This document shows positions 27,796 through 35,740 of a DNA stretch of 64,000 nucleotides, piece by piece (within the stretch, counting starts at the first letter, position 1; every line of letters starts with the position of its first letter). The position numbers were made by a program, and so were the translations under genes. The notes beneath the pieces are model-generated. The model was not told the origin of the DNA and made no database searches. It was given only the letters and a program-made list of their open reading frames with translations. The DNA comes from Methylotenera mobilis 13 (lineage in GTDB: Bacteria > Pseudomonadota > Gammaproteobacteria > Burkholderiales > Methylophilaceae). Location of the stretch: NCBI RefSeq assembly GCF_000384255.1, contig NZ_KB913035.1:2433093-2497092 (forward strand), read 5' to 3'.

Positions 27796-28422
27796 ATGTC
27801 AGATAAAGAACAAAAAGGCTTTACCCACGAAAAAATTGAAACCAACAGTTTTCTGATGGTCATTTTGATTTTGGTTGTGGTTTCATTTGGTGGTTTAGTT
27901 GAAATCGTGCCGCTATTCTTCCAAAAATCAACGACACAACCAGTGGAAGGCTTAAAACCTTACACTGCGTTGCAACTAGCTGGACGAGATGTATACATAC
28001 GTGAGGGTTGCTATAACTGTCACTCACAAATGATTCGTCCATTCAAAGCTGAAACGTTGAGATACGGTCACTACTCAGTGGCTGGTGAGTTTGTTTACGA
28101 CCGCCCATTCCAATGGGGTAGTAAACGTACTGGTCCAGATTTACATCGTGTTGGTGGTCGCTACAGTGATGAATGGCATCGCATTCACTTAATTAACCCA
28201 CGTGACTTGGTACCAGAGTCTGTCATGCCAGCTTACCCATGGCTAGAAAAAAACCTTGTAGACGCGAACAATTTGCCAGCACATATGCGTGCTTTAAAAA
28301 TTGCTGGTGTTCCATATGCTGATGAAGAAATTAAAAGTGCAGCTAATGACGTTTACGGAAAAACAGAAATGGAAGCTGTAATTGCCTACTTACAAGTGCT
28401 GGGTACAGCGCTTAAACAATAA
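27796..28422 (+). CDS. ccoO: cbb3-type oxidase subunit II CcoO
   Basis: Membrane-anchored monohaem cytochrome c of the cbb3 complex. Taken from ATG 27796 (208 residues); the upstream in-frame codons overlap the end of ccoN. One N-terminal helix (about 19-41), then the haem motif CYNCH at 72-76 ([12 protein letters not shown] is a CcoO signature). The distal methionine is likely in VMPAYPWL. It passes electrons from CcoP to CcoN. Confidence 0.96.
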   Translation: MSDKEQKGFTHEKIETNSFLMVILILVVVSFGGLVEIVPLFFQKSTTQPVEGLKPYTALQLAGRDVYIREGCYNCHSQMIRPFKAETLRYGHYSVAGEFVYDRPFQWGSKRTGPDLHRVGGRYSDEWHRIHLINPRDLVPESVMPAYPWLEKNLVDANNLPAHMRALKIAGVPYADEEIKSAANDVYGKTEMEAVIAYLQVLGTALKQ

Positions 28423-28432
28423 GCAGTTAATC

Positions 28433-28576
28433 ATGGATATTATTGATTTACGCAGCATAGCAACAGTCGCAGCCCTAGTTACCTTTGTAGGCATCTGGGT
28501 CTGGGCTTGGTCTGGGCGGCATAAAAAAGACTTTGACGAAGCGGCAAGATTGCCGCTTGAGGGAGATGAAGAATGA
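28433..28576 (+). CDS. ccoQ: cbb3-type oxidase subunit CcoQ
   Basis: Single-helix protein of 47 residues (helix at about 8-26), with GRHKKDFDEAARLPL on the cytoplasmic side, a pattern seen across CcoQ proteins. In other species it protects or stabilises the complex. Taken from ATG 28433. Its stop overlaps the ccoP start in ATGA (28573-28576), so ccoP translation is coupled. Confidence 0.92.
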   Translation: MDIIDLRSIATVAALVTFVGIWVWAWSGRHKKDFDEAARLPLEGDEE

Positions 28577-29475
28577 GTGATTTTACAAGCGATTTCTGGC
28601 CGTATTTTATTTCGGCAATCGTGATTGGCGGTATCGTATTCTGTTTAACGATATTATTGATGACAAGCAAGTCACATGATCCAGCTCACACTGGTGAATC
28701 AACAGGCCACGTGTATGACGAGGACATCCTCGAAATGAACAACCCAATGCCAAGATGGTGGTTTTGGATGTTCATCATTACTTGTGTATTTGGTGCTATT
28801 TACCTATTCCTTTTCCCAGGTTTAGGAACATACAGTGGCAAACTAGGCTGGACTGCCTTAAAACAGTATGAGCAGGAAGTCAAAGAAACCAACGACCGTA
28901 TCGCACCTATTTATGCGAAGTTCACTTCAATGTCTGGTGAAGAAGTTGCACAAGACCCGAAAGCGATGGCTATTGGCGAACGTTTGTTTATGAACAACTG
29001 TTCACAATGTCACGGTTCAGACGCACATGGCAGCAGAGGCTTCCCTAACCTAACAGATACTGATTGGCTATATGGTGGTGCTCATGCAACCATTAAGGAA
29101 ACAATCACTAACGGTAGAAACGGTATGATGCCTCCGATGGCTGCAGCAGTTGGCGGTCCTGAAGACGTTAAAAATGTAGCTCACTATGTACTTAGCCTAT
29201 CAAACAGCGAGCATGAAGCAAGTCGTGCAGCTTTAGGTAAAGAAAAATTTGTCGCATGTGCAGCTTGTCATGGTCCAGACGGCAAAGGTAACCAAGCGAT
29301 TGGTGCACCAAACTTAACTGACGATACATGGTTACATGGTGCTGGTGAAGCGGCAATTATTCACCGTATCAATAACGGCTTAAACAACAAAATGCCAGCA
29401 CAAGGTTCACGCTTAACACCTGAGCAAATTCATGTATTAGCCGCTTATGTATGGCGCTTCTCTAATGCTAAATAA
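28573..29475 (+). CDS. ccoP: cbb3-type oxidase subunit III CcoP (dihaem cytochrome c)
   Basis: Dihaem cytochrome of 300 residues with two N-terminal helices (about 11-31 and 62-82). Two periplasmic cytochrome c domains carry CSQCH (143-147) and CAACH (229-233). It is the electron entry point of the cbb3 complex. The NNPMPRWWFWMF segment before the second helix is typical of the family. It is the last gene before a strong terminator. Confidence 0.96.
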   Translation: MSDFTSDFWPYFISAIVIGGIVFCLTILLMTSKSHDPAHTGESTGHVYDEDILEMNNPMPRWWFWMFIITCVFGAIYLFLFPGLGTYSGKLGWTALKQYEQEVKETNDRIAPIYAKFTSMSGEEVAQDPKAMAIGERLFMNNCSQCHGSDAHGSRGFPNLTDTDWLYGGAHATIKETITNGRNGMMPPMAAAVGGPEDVKNVAHYVLSLSNSEHEASRAALGKEKFVACAACHGPDGKGNQAIGAPNLTDDTWLHGAGEAAIIHRINNGLNNKMPAQGSRLTPEQIHVLAAYVWRFSNAK

Positions 29476-29478
29476 GCC

Positions 29479-29507
29479 TTTAGCGCTAAACATCTAACTT
29501 AGCGCTA
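29479..29507. repeat. Palindrome TTTAGCGCTAAA plus partial copy
   Basis: A perfect 12-bp palindrome (29479-29490) is followed by a second TTAGCGCTA (29499-29507). Both lie between the ccoP stop and the terminator. They may add to the 3' RNA structure; no other role is apparent. Confidence 0.4.
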
Positions 29508-29525
29508 TTGAATAAAAAGCATCTT

Positions 29526-29573
29526 AACGCCCACTATTTAGCTTATGCTAAAATAGTGGGCGTTTTTTATTTT
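29526..29573 (+). terminator. Rho-independent terminator after ccoNOQP
   Basis: AACGCCCACTATTTAGC, loop TTAT, GCTAAAATAGTGGGCGTT (one bulged base), then a run of T residues (TTTTATTTT). The long stem indicates strong termination between ccoP and ccoG. Confidence 0.9.
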
Positions 29574-29604
29574 AGTCACAATTTTTTAATTAAGTCTGAA
29601 TAAA

Positions 29605-31041
29605 GTGTCCACCCAGAAAAGTAAATCCAAAAAAACGATTCCTATCGTGAATGATCCTGCGCAGCCAGTTACTAGATCACTTTACGAACCTCATCAAAAA
29701 ATCTATCCGCGCAACACTTCTGGCCTTTATAAAAACTGGCGCTGGATCATGATTTGGATTACACAAATTGTGTTCTACGGCGTGCCTTGGTTACAATGGG
29801 GTGAACGACAAGCCGTATTGTTAGATATTGGTACGCACCGTTTTTATATTTTCGGCTTAGTACTCTACCCGCAAGATCTCATTTATTTAGTGGTGATTTT
29901 AATCATCGCGGCGTTAGCACTTTTCTTATTTACTGCCGTAGCGGGCCGACTGTGGTGCGGGTTTGCCTGCCCCCAATCGGTCTACACAAAAATATTTTTA
30001 TGGATAGAAAGACAAGTTGAGGGAGACCGCGCAGCACGCCTGCGTTTGGATGCAAGCAAACTTAACCGTAACAAACTACTCAAGAAAACGCTGAAACATT
30101 CTCTTTGGATTAGCTTTTCGGTTTGGACAGGCTTTACTTTTTTAGGTTATTTTACGCCGATACGTGAGCTAATTCAGGGGATTTTGCAGTTTCATTTAAG
30201 CCCTTGGGAAACATTTTGGATTTCTTTCTATGGTTTTGCAACTTACGGTAACGCAGGCTTCCTGCGTGAGCAAATCTGCAAACACATGTGTCCTTATGCA
30301 CGTTTTCAAAGTGCGATGTTTGACAATGACACGCTCATTGTGACTTACGATGAAGAGCGTGGTGAACCACGCAGTGGGCGCTCTCGTAAAGTTGATGCCA
30401 AACAAAGTGGCTTAGGCGACTGTATTGATTGCAACTTCTGTGTACAAGTATGCCCAACTGGCATTGATATCCGCAATGGCTTGCAATATGAGTGTATTAG
30501 CTGTGGCTTATGTGTGGATGCATGCAATAGCATTATGGACAAAATGGAATATCCTCGTGGTTTAATCCGTTTTTCTACACAAAATGCGCTGACTAATCAC
30601 TGGACTCAAGAACAAGTCGTCAAGAAAATCTTACGTCCTCGTGTGCTTATTTACACAGGCTTACTCCTACTCATGAGTGCGGGCCTTGTATACTCACTAG
30701 TCACTCGCGTTCCATTTAAAGTAGATATCATTCGTGACCGCGGTGTTATGTCACGTTTAGTAGCGGGTGGGAAAGTTGAAAATGTCTATCAAATGCAGAT
30801 TACCAATGCTTCAGAACAATTGGAAACTTTCAAAATCTCCGTCTCTGGTATCGAAGGTTTATCGCTGGCCTCTAACAAGGAATTCACAGTCAATGCAGCC
30901 GAATCAAGAATGGTTGCGGTAAGCTTGCAAATTACAGATGGTTCTATCAAAAGTGGCTCACATCCAGTGATATTCGAGATTGTTGCAAACAAATCAAACG
31001 AACGTCTATTTGAGAAGTCTATTTTTTACATGTCTCGCTAA
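29605..31041 (+). CDS. ccoG: cbb3 oxidase accessory protein CcoG (RdxA/FixG), polyferredoxin
   Basis: Membrane polyferredoxin of 478 residues, reported in Rhodobacter to reduce copper for cbb3 assembly. Membrane helices occupy about 45-210. WCGFACPQSVYTK and two ferredoxin clusters (CIDCNFCVQVCP and CISCGLCVDACN) sit in the middle, and a C-terminal Ig-like domain follows the last helix. The start is GTG 29605. It has its own transcription start, since a terminator precedes it. Confidence 0.94.
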   Translation: MSTQKSKSKKTIPIVNDPAQPVTRSLYEPHQKIYPRNTSGLYKNWRWIMIWITQIVFYGVPWLQWGERQAVLLDIGTHRFYIFGLVLYPQDLIYLVVILIIAALALFLFTAVAGRLWCGFACPQSVYTKIFLWIERQVEGDRAARLRLDASKLNRNKLLKKTLKHSLWISFSVWTGFTFLGYFTPIRELIQGILQFHLSPWETFWISFYGFATYGNAGFLREQICKHMCPYARFQSAMFDNDTLIVTYDEERGEPRSGRSRKVDAKQSGLGDCIDCNFCVQVCPTGIDIRNGLQYECISCGLCVDACNSIMDKMEYPRGLIRFSTQNALTNHWTQEQVVKKILRPRVLIYTGLLLLMSAGLVYSLVTRVPFKVDIIRDRGVMSRLVAGGKVENVYQMQITNASEQLETFKISVSGIEGLSLASNKEFTVNAAESRMVAVSLQITDGSIKSGSHPVIFEIVANKSNERLFEKSIFYMSR

Positions 31042-31053
31042 AAGGATCAACAA

Positions 31054-31320
31054 ATGTCAACAAAGCAAAGCAATAATCAAAAACCAAAATGGTGGAAATC
31101 TGGTTATGCATGGCTAGTATTTGGTGGCCCTGCTATCGTAGTCGTTGCTAGCCTAACCACTGTTTATATTGCGGTGAATGGACAAGATCCATTATTAACG
31201 CGCGATGAAAATGCAGGTACAAGCACCAAGGCACTCACGGCTGCAAAGAGAAATGCCCTTGAACCAGCGATTCGAGCGCGCAATCATGCGGCGACTGGCG
31301 TGAACAACCCAGAACAATAA
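31054..31320 (+). CDS. Short FixH/CcoH-like protein
   Basis: Protein of 88 residues with one membrane helix (about 18-42) preceded by KPKWWKSGYAWLVFGGP. This matches the N-terminus of FixH family proteins; the position after ccoG and before the UreH2-like gene fits CcoH. FixH is usually about 150-170 residues; here the periplasmic part is reduced to about 45 mostly polar residues. CcoH is a late assembly factor of cbb3 in other bacteria. A good AAGGA precedes the ATG. Confidence 0.75.
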   Translation: MSTKQSNNQKPKWWKSGYAWLVFGGPAIVVVASLTTVYIAVNGQDPLLTRDENAGTSTKALTAAKRNALEPAIRARNHAATGVNNPEQ

Positions 31321-31322
31321 GC

Positions 31323-31985
31323 ATGCAAACAGCGCTTATTTACAGCTCATTACTTATGGGCATTGCAGGTGGACCACACTGTGTTGCGATGTGTGGCGCT
31401 GCATGTACTGCACTGACACAATCACCTCAAACACCCTATGCAATTTACCATTACCATATTGGTCGACTCTGTGGCTATGCCTTGCTGGGCGCGATTGCTA
31501 CCTTTGCCATCCAAAGTATCGCCTGGCTGTCTAGCTACAGTAGCGTGCTTCACCCACTATGGACTTTTTTCCATGTGCTAATCTTTTTTTGGGGTGTTCT
31601 ATTGATTATTTATGCGCGCCAGCCAATTTGGGTGGATCGTGCGGGGCGCAATATCTGGGGGCATGTGAGGAAGCTCAGCACGAAACAAGGCGGTCATTTT
31701 TACATCGGCATGCTGTGGGCGTTGATGCCTTGTGGCTTGCTTTATTCTGCCTTGGTGATTGCCTCATTTAACGGCAACCCTCTAGATGGTGCATTAAGTA
31801 TGTCTGCGTTTGCCTTAGGCTCTAGCGTGTCTTTATTCTTAGCACCTTGGCTTTGGTTGAAACTCAAAACAAAAACCATTGAACCTTATGGCATGCGCTT
31901 AGCAGGTGTGCTACTTAGCGCAGCAAGCGCTTGGGCGATATGGATGGAGCTTACCCACAACACCAAAGTCTGGTGTGCAACCTAA
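31323..31985 (+). CDS. UreH_2-type membrane protein (sulfite exporter TauE/SafE-like)
   Basis: Protein of 220 residues with about six membrane helices. GPHCVAMCG at residues 17-25 and MPCGLLYSAL in the second half are the paired motifs of the UreH_2 family, related to the DsbD/CcdA transmembrane domain. The gene is very often found after ccoGH or near ccoIS in proteobacteria; it may handle copper or reducing equivalents, but its function here is not shown. It starts 2 nt after the FixH stop codon. Confidence 0.82.
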   Translation: MQTALIYSSLLMGIAGGPHCVAMCGAACTALTQSPQTPYAIYHYHIGRLCGYALLGAIATFAIQSIAWLSSYSSVLHPLWTFFHVLIFFWGVLLIIYARQPIWVDRAGRNIWGHVRKLSTKQGGHFYIGMLWALMPCGLLYSALVIASFNGNPLDGALSMSAFALGSSVSLFLAPWLWLKLKTKTIEPYGMRLAGVLLSAASAWAIWMELTHNTKVWCAT

Positions 31986-31987
31986 CA

Positions 31988-32027
31988 CCATCTATTGCAT
32001 CGTATGCAACCAGCGATATTTAGATGG
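31988..32027. repeat. Nested inverted repeats between convergent genes
   Basis: Inner stem TTGCAT-CGT-ATGCAA (31995-32009) nested in outer arms CCATCTA (31988-31994) and TAGATGG (32021-32027). It lies between the convergent UreH_2 and beta-propeller genes and overlaps the propeller stop codon. There is no T-run, so it is at best a weak terminator or an RNA-stabilising hairpin. Confidence 0.5.
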
Positions 32028-33219
32028 CTGAAGCCTTCAAACCCTCGGTTGCAGTATTCCACATCAAAAATATCTGTTTATCCTTTTTTAGCAATATTGG
32101 ATAGTCAGCATTACCTGTGGTGTCTGCAATCATAGAGGGCGTTCCCCAACTTTTCCCTTCATCATCAGATTTCATTAACCATATCTGACTTTTACCTGCA
32201 TCTTTTTCGCGCCAAACTAACCAGACAGTGTCGCCAATTGTAGCTAGAGCTGGGTGTCCTGCCTGCTTTTTCATATTGCCAAACTTCTTAGATGGTGAAG
32301 ATACCCAATCGACACCATCCATCCGAGCATAAAACAAGTTAGCTTTTTGTCCAGATTCGTCATTACCCCCATCAAACCAAGCCATGTGGTATCCCCACCA
32401 GCGTTCCGCCTCTCCACCACTGGCAAGCGCCGCCCCATGATGTGGACAGCCTTCTACCTTCCAGCGACCAAATGTTGCACGCTTGGGCTGTGGTGATGTT
32501 TGATTGGCAGGAATCTCTGCCATCATATGGTCGCGCTCACTCCCTTTAAACACGTGCCGCCACATTGCGGCAACGGTGCCATCTGGTTTATTAGTAAGTG
32601 CAATTCGGCAACATTCGCAACTGCTATCTGCCAGTTTCAGTTCTACTGAAAAACTTACGCCTTTATTCTCAGAAACAGCATAATAAATTGCCGCGCCCTC
32701 ATAAGGCTGATTGGTAGCTTTAGCGGCTAATAAATCGCGCTTATCCACCCAAGTCACCGTGATTTTCCCATCAGCACTCACATTTAATGAGTCAAAACGA
32801 TGCGTAATTTCACTGCGGTCCTGATGCACGATATAAGGTTTCTCAAACGTTTTACCTGCATCTGTGGAGCGTGCAAACCATATGTAGCCAGAAAATGGTT
32901 TCTTAAGCGCCTCTGTCCATGTCAGGTAAATATAACCTTCTGATGAAATAGCAATTTTAGGGCGAGCTTCTCCATCTGCACCAATTTTTTGTGGTATTTG
33001 ATTAACGATGACAGGCGTCGAAAAGGTTTTTCCTGTGTCATTACTTTTACTGACTTTTAATAGTCCATCATGCACGGAGGCACGCCACAAGCTCCCCTGC
33101 GGGTCAAAAGCAACACTCACTGCGATTGCCACGTTTTGATGCTGAGTATGCTCCTCGTGGGCATTTGAAACAAATGCCCAACAAAGTAAACTTAAGGCCA
33201 ATAAATATTTAATCATCAA
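32020..33219 (-). CDS. Exported Asp-box (BNR/sialidase-like) beta-propeller, Cys/His-rich
   Basis: Protein of 399 residues. Signal peptide 1-20 (cleavage SNA, then HEEHTQH). Asp boxes SNDTGKTF (59-66), STDAGKTF (118-125), a weaker SENKGVSF (183-190) and SDDEGKSW near the C-terminus indicate a six-bladed propeller of the BNR/sialidase superfamily. The RIP motif of true sialidases is absent, so glycosidase activity is doubtful. Unusual are CECC at 201-204, GCPHHG at 257-262 and a mature N-terminus beginning with four histidines in seven residues. It overlaps the TonB receptor stop by ATGA. A metal- or ligand-binding partner of the receptor is inferred. Confidence 0.75.
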   Translation of the reverse strand: MMIKYLLALSLLCWAFVSNAHEEHTQHQNVAIAVSVAFDPQGSLWRASVHDGLLKVSKSNDTGKTFSTPVIVNQIPQKIGADGEARPKIAISSEGYIYLTWTEALKKPFSGYIWFARSTDAGKTFEKPYIVHQDRSEITHRFDSLNVSADGKITVTWVDKRDLLAAKATNQPYEGAAIYYAVSENKGVSFSVELKLADSSCECCRIALTNKPDGTVAAMWRHVFKGSERDHMMAEIPANQTSPQPKRATFGRWKVEGCPHHGAALASGGEAERWWGYHMAWFDGGNDESGQKANLFYARMDGVDWVSSPSKKFGNMKKQAGHPALATIGDTVWLVWREKDAGKSQIWLMKSDDEGKSWGTPSMIADTTGNADYPILLKKDKQIFLMWNTATEGLKASAI

Positions 33220-35534
33220 TAGTCAAATTTCATTTGCACATAAGCCGTGCGTTGTGGATAAGGGTGAAATACATAAGATTTATAATTATTCAGATTATCG
33301 ACACCTAGGCTAGCAGTATAACCTTTAGCAAACTTGTAATTAGTTTTAAAGTCTACGACAAAAAACTTACTCGCGGCACCAAACGTACTGTCATTCACAT
33401 CACTATTATCAAGTGCATTATATTGGCGACCACTATAACGTGCTGCTAGACTATACGTGAGATTGTTACCACTGTGGTAAGTAGCTACTGCCTTCAACAT
33501 ATTACGTGGAATGCGCGGTGGTTTATTACCAATCGTATTAGGTGCAGCTAGATTACTCAACACCTCAGCCTCTGTAAAGGTAGCACTGCCCTGAAAATCT
33601 AAACCATGGATTAATACATCCTGCCACTGTGTAGCTAACTCTAACCCACGTGTACGAATATGGTCTACATTCTGCACAAAACTACAGCCGCCTGATCTAG
33701 TACATACCCCTGTGTCGTAAGGGATAGCCCCGTTAATCGCAATATTTTGTGAGACGAGTGCATCGTGCTTATTCTCACTAAACAAGCTAGCTCTAATCAA
33801 GCCATTATCGTAGCGCCGTTCTACTGTAAATTCGCTTGCAATGACCTCCTCTGGCTTTAGATTAGGATTGGATTCAACAAAATAAGCAGTAGCACCATTT
33901 TGCAATGGCTGAAACATTTCACTTACGGTAGGGAAGCGAAATGCCTGTCCTAAAGCAGCACGGAACCCCCAAGCAGGTACTGGCTCGAAACTGATGGAGA
34001 TTTTGGGTGAAAATTTGGTTTCAGCCCTATCTTTATAATTTGCAGTTTGTAGCACATTAGCAATCGTCGTTATATTCTGACCATCAGACGCTTGCCAGCG
34101 CTCTGCACGGCCACCTAGAGTGAGCACCCACTTTGGATTAATCTGCCATTTATCTTGCGCATAAATTGCATGCGTCATAGACTCGCCCTTTGCTGAGGTG
34201 TTTAATACTCCTTCATTGCCATCTTTCCAATCCGCAGTATTGTGCGTATCACTCTTTAGCGTGTATCTGTCTACATGGTAACCTAAATCAACAATATGCT
34301 CATTTGGTCGTAAAGTAGCGCGCGCATCAAACACCGTCCAACCTGTTCCTGATAAATCAGTGATACGGCCAGTTCTTGTGATGTAAGGGTTACCTTGAAT
34401 TACTGTTCCTGAAGAAAGGGCGTTAGCAGCACTATTTTTGTCTTTCTGATAGTCATAATCAGATAGTGTTAATTGCCAATCAACAATGCCTTTGGTATTA
34501 GACTTAACATCCAGTGCTTGCATGATATGAAGTGACTCAGCTTCAGCAGGATTCATTCCCGATATATCATAACGTTGACCATTAAAACTGACCCTGCCGT
34601 TATATACAGGACTTCCCGCAGCATCTTTAATGTAGCTCTCAACATCCGTTGTGCCTTTCATATCCCAAATCGCCAACGTATAGGCTAGTTTCAACGCTGA
34701 ATTGAGGTCATAGGTTGTTTTAAACTTGATATTAGTCTGCTCGGTATGATCAATACTGTTTGCACCAAAAATTACTCGGTCCGTATTTGTCTCACTTTTA
34801 TCCTGATATGCGCCAGTCACTACAGGACTTGCTCCAGGCACTGTTGATGAAAGATTAGCCGTTGAAAAATTCATCGGTTGCCCTTCATTCTCCAAATAAT
34901 CGGCACCTAACCAAAATGAAAAGTCATTCACCTTGTTACCAAAAGAGGCTGTCAAATGATTACCTTGATAATGTTCATCCGTGCCATATAGTTTAAAACC
35001 TTGCACAAAAGACTGTGCACTTGCGTGCGCCTCAAACTTCTCTGGCATGCGAGTGGCAATGCTCATCACACCACCAAACGAATTGCCTGCATAAAGCGCA
35101 GAGAACGGACCGTACATCATACTAATACTTTCAATCTCCTCAGGACTCACCATGCCCCAACGTGGCGGGAATGCGAACGAGTTACCGAGTAAGTTAGAGA
35201 GTAATACACCATCTGCGTAAAGCAGGCTTTGTGCACTGGATAAAGTACCAATCGTACGCGTAGCAATAATGCCGTTTCTGTCACCGATAAAGCGCTCTCG
35301 TACTTGAATGCTAGGCAGGTATTTCAAGGTTTGTGCAGGGGTTGCTGCATTAACATTCTCTTCAATTTGTTTTTTATCGAAAGTTTCTACAGTAGCAGGA
35401 TGCTTACTGATTCGACTATCAATCATGGGCGCACGTATTTCAACAGCTTCTAATTCGATAGTTTCATTATGCGCTGCGAGCGATGTCATACTGAAACTTG
35501 CGGCAACAACTGAAAAAATAAGCTTTATGCGCAT
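33216..35534 (-). CDS. TonB-dependent outer-membrane receptor
   Basis: Taken from ATG 35534 (772 residues), which gives a clean signal peptide (RIKLIFSVVAASFSMTSLAA); the reading frame extends 73 codons further up but only into intergenic DNA. A TonB box (ETIELEAVEI) follows cleavage, then the plug (about 35-150, with GGVMSIATR) and a 22-strand-type barrel ending in a C-terminal aromatic (KFDY). The substrate cannot be read from sequence; vitamin B12, siderophore, copper and carbohydrate receptors share this architecture. It is translationally coupled to the propeller gene and divergent from regB, sharing an intergenic region with two candidate RegA sites. Confidence 0.88.
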   Translation of the reverse strand: MRIKLIFSVVAASFSMTSLAAHNETIELEAVEIRAPMIDSRISKHPATVETFDKKQIEENVNAATPAQTLKYLPSIQVRERFIGDRNGIIATRTIGTLSSAQSLLYADGVLLSNLLGNSFAFPPRWGMVSPEEIESISMMYGPFSALYAGNSFGGVMSIATRMPEKFEAHASAQSFVQGFKLYGTDEHYQGNHLTASFGNKVNDFSFWLGADYLENEGQPMNFSTANLSSTVPGASPVVTGAYQDKSETNTDRVIFGANSIDHTEQTNIKFKTTYDLNSALKLAYTLAIWDMKGTTDVESYIKDAAGSPVYNGRVSFNGQRYDISGMNPAEAESLHIMQALDVKSNTKGIVDWQLTLSDYDYQKDKNSAANALSSGTVIQGNPYITRTGRITDLSGTGWTVFDARATLRPNEHIVDLGYHVDRYTLKSDTHNTADWKDGNEGVLNTSAKGESMTHAIYAQDKWQINPKWVLTLGGRAERWQASDGQNITTIANVLQTANYKDRAETKFSPKISISFEPVPAWGFRAALGQAFRFPTVSEMFQPLQNGATAYFVESNPNLKPEEVIASEFTVERRYDNGLIRASLFSENKHDALVSQNIAINGAIPYDTGVCTRSGGCSFVQNVDHIRTRGLELATQWQDVLIHGLDFQGSATFTEAEVLSNLAAPNTIGNKPPRIPRNMLKAVATYHSGNNLTYSLAARYSGRQYNALDNSDVNDSTFGAASKFFVVDFKTNYKFAKGYTASLGVDNLNNYKSYVFHPYPQRTAYVQMKFDY

Positions 35535-35651
35535 ACCATATCCATAATTTTTATTAATATTAACTACGGTACGACAATCCAGTTTATCTATAGCATAGAT
35601 TGCCAACTCCCATAAATAGCAAGTATATTTTAGATTTTCAGGATGTGTAAT

Positions 35652-35702
35652 GTGACCAATTGTCGCAGGTAGCAGAGAGCTATAAGCGCGACAATTTGAC
35701 GC
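35652..35702. promoter_or_regulatory. Two RegA-like sites in the TonB receptor / regB divergent region
   Basis: GTGACCAATTGTCGC (35652-35666) and GCGACAATTTGACGC (35688-35702), 36 bp centre to centre. The second matches the published RegR box GNGRCRTTNNGNCGC at 10 of 11 fixed positions; the first matches 9 of 11 on its reverse strand. They lie 39 and 75 bp upstream of the regB ATG and also face the TonB receptor. Autoregulation by RegA is a reasonable inference. Confidence 0.6.
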
Positions 35703-35740
35703 AATGCAATTTAGCGATCGCCACGTATAATAATCAAGGT

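Noticed and set aside
32020-33219. Annotation of the Asp-box protein as a true exo-alpha-sialidase
   Set aside because: Asp boxes occur in many propellers; the N-terminal RIP motif is absent and there are no sialic acid genes nearby. I kept only the fold-level call.
35726-35731. TATAAT directly before regB as a promoter
   Set aside because: It is only 9 bp from the ATG and the TTGACG at 35696-35701 is 24 bp away, too far to pair. Probably chance.
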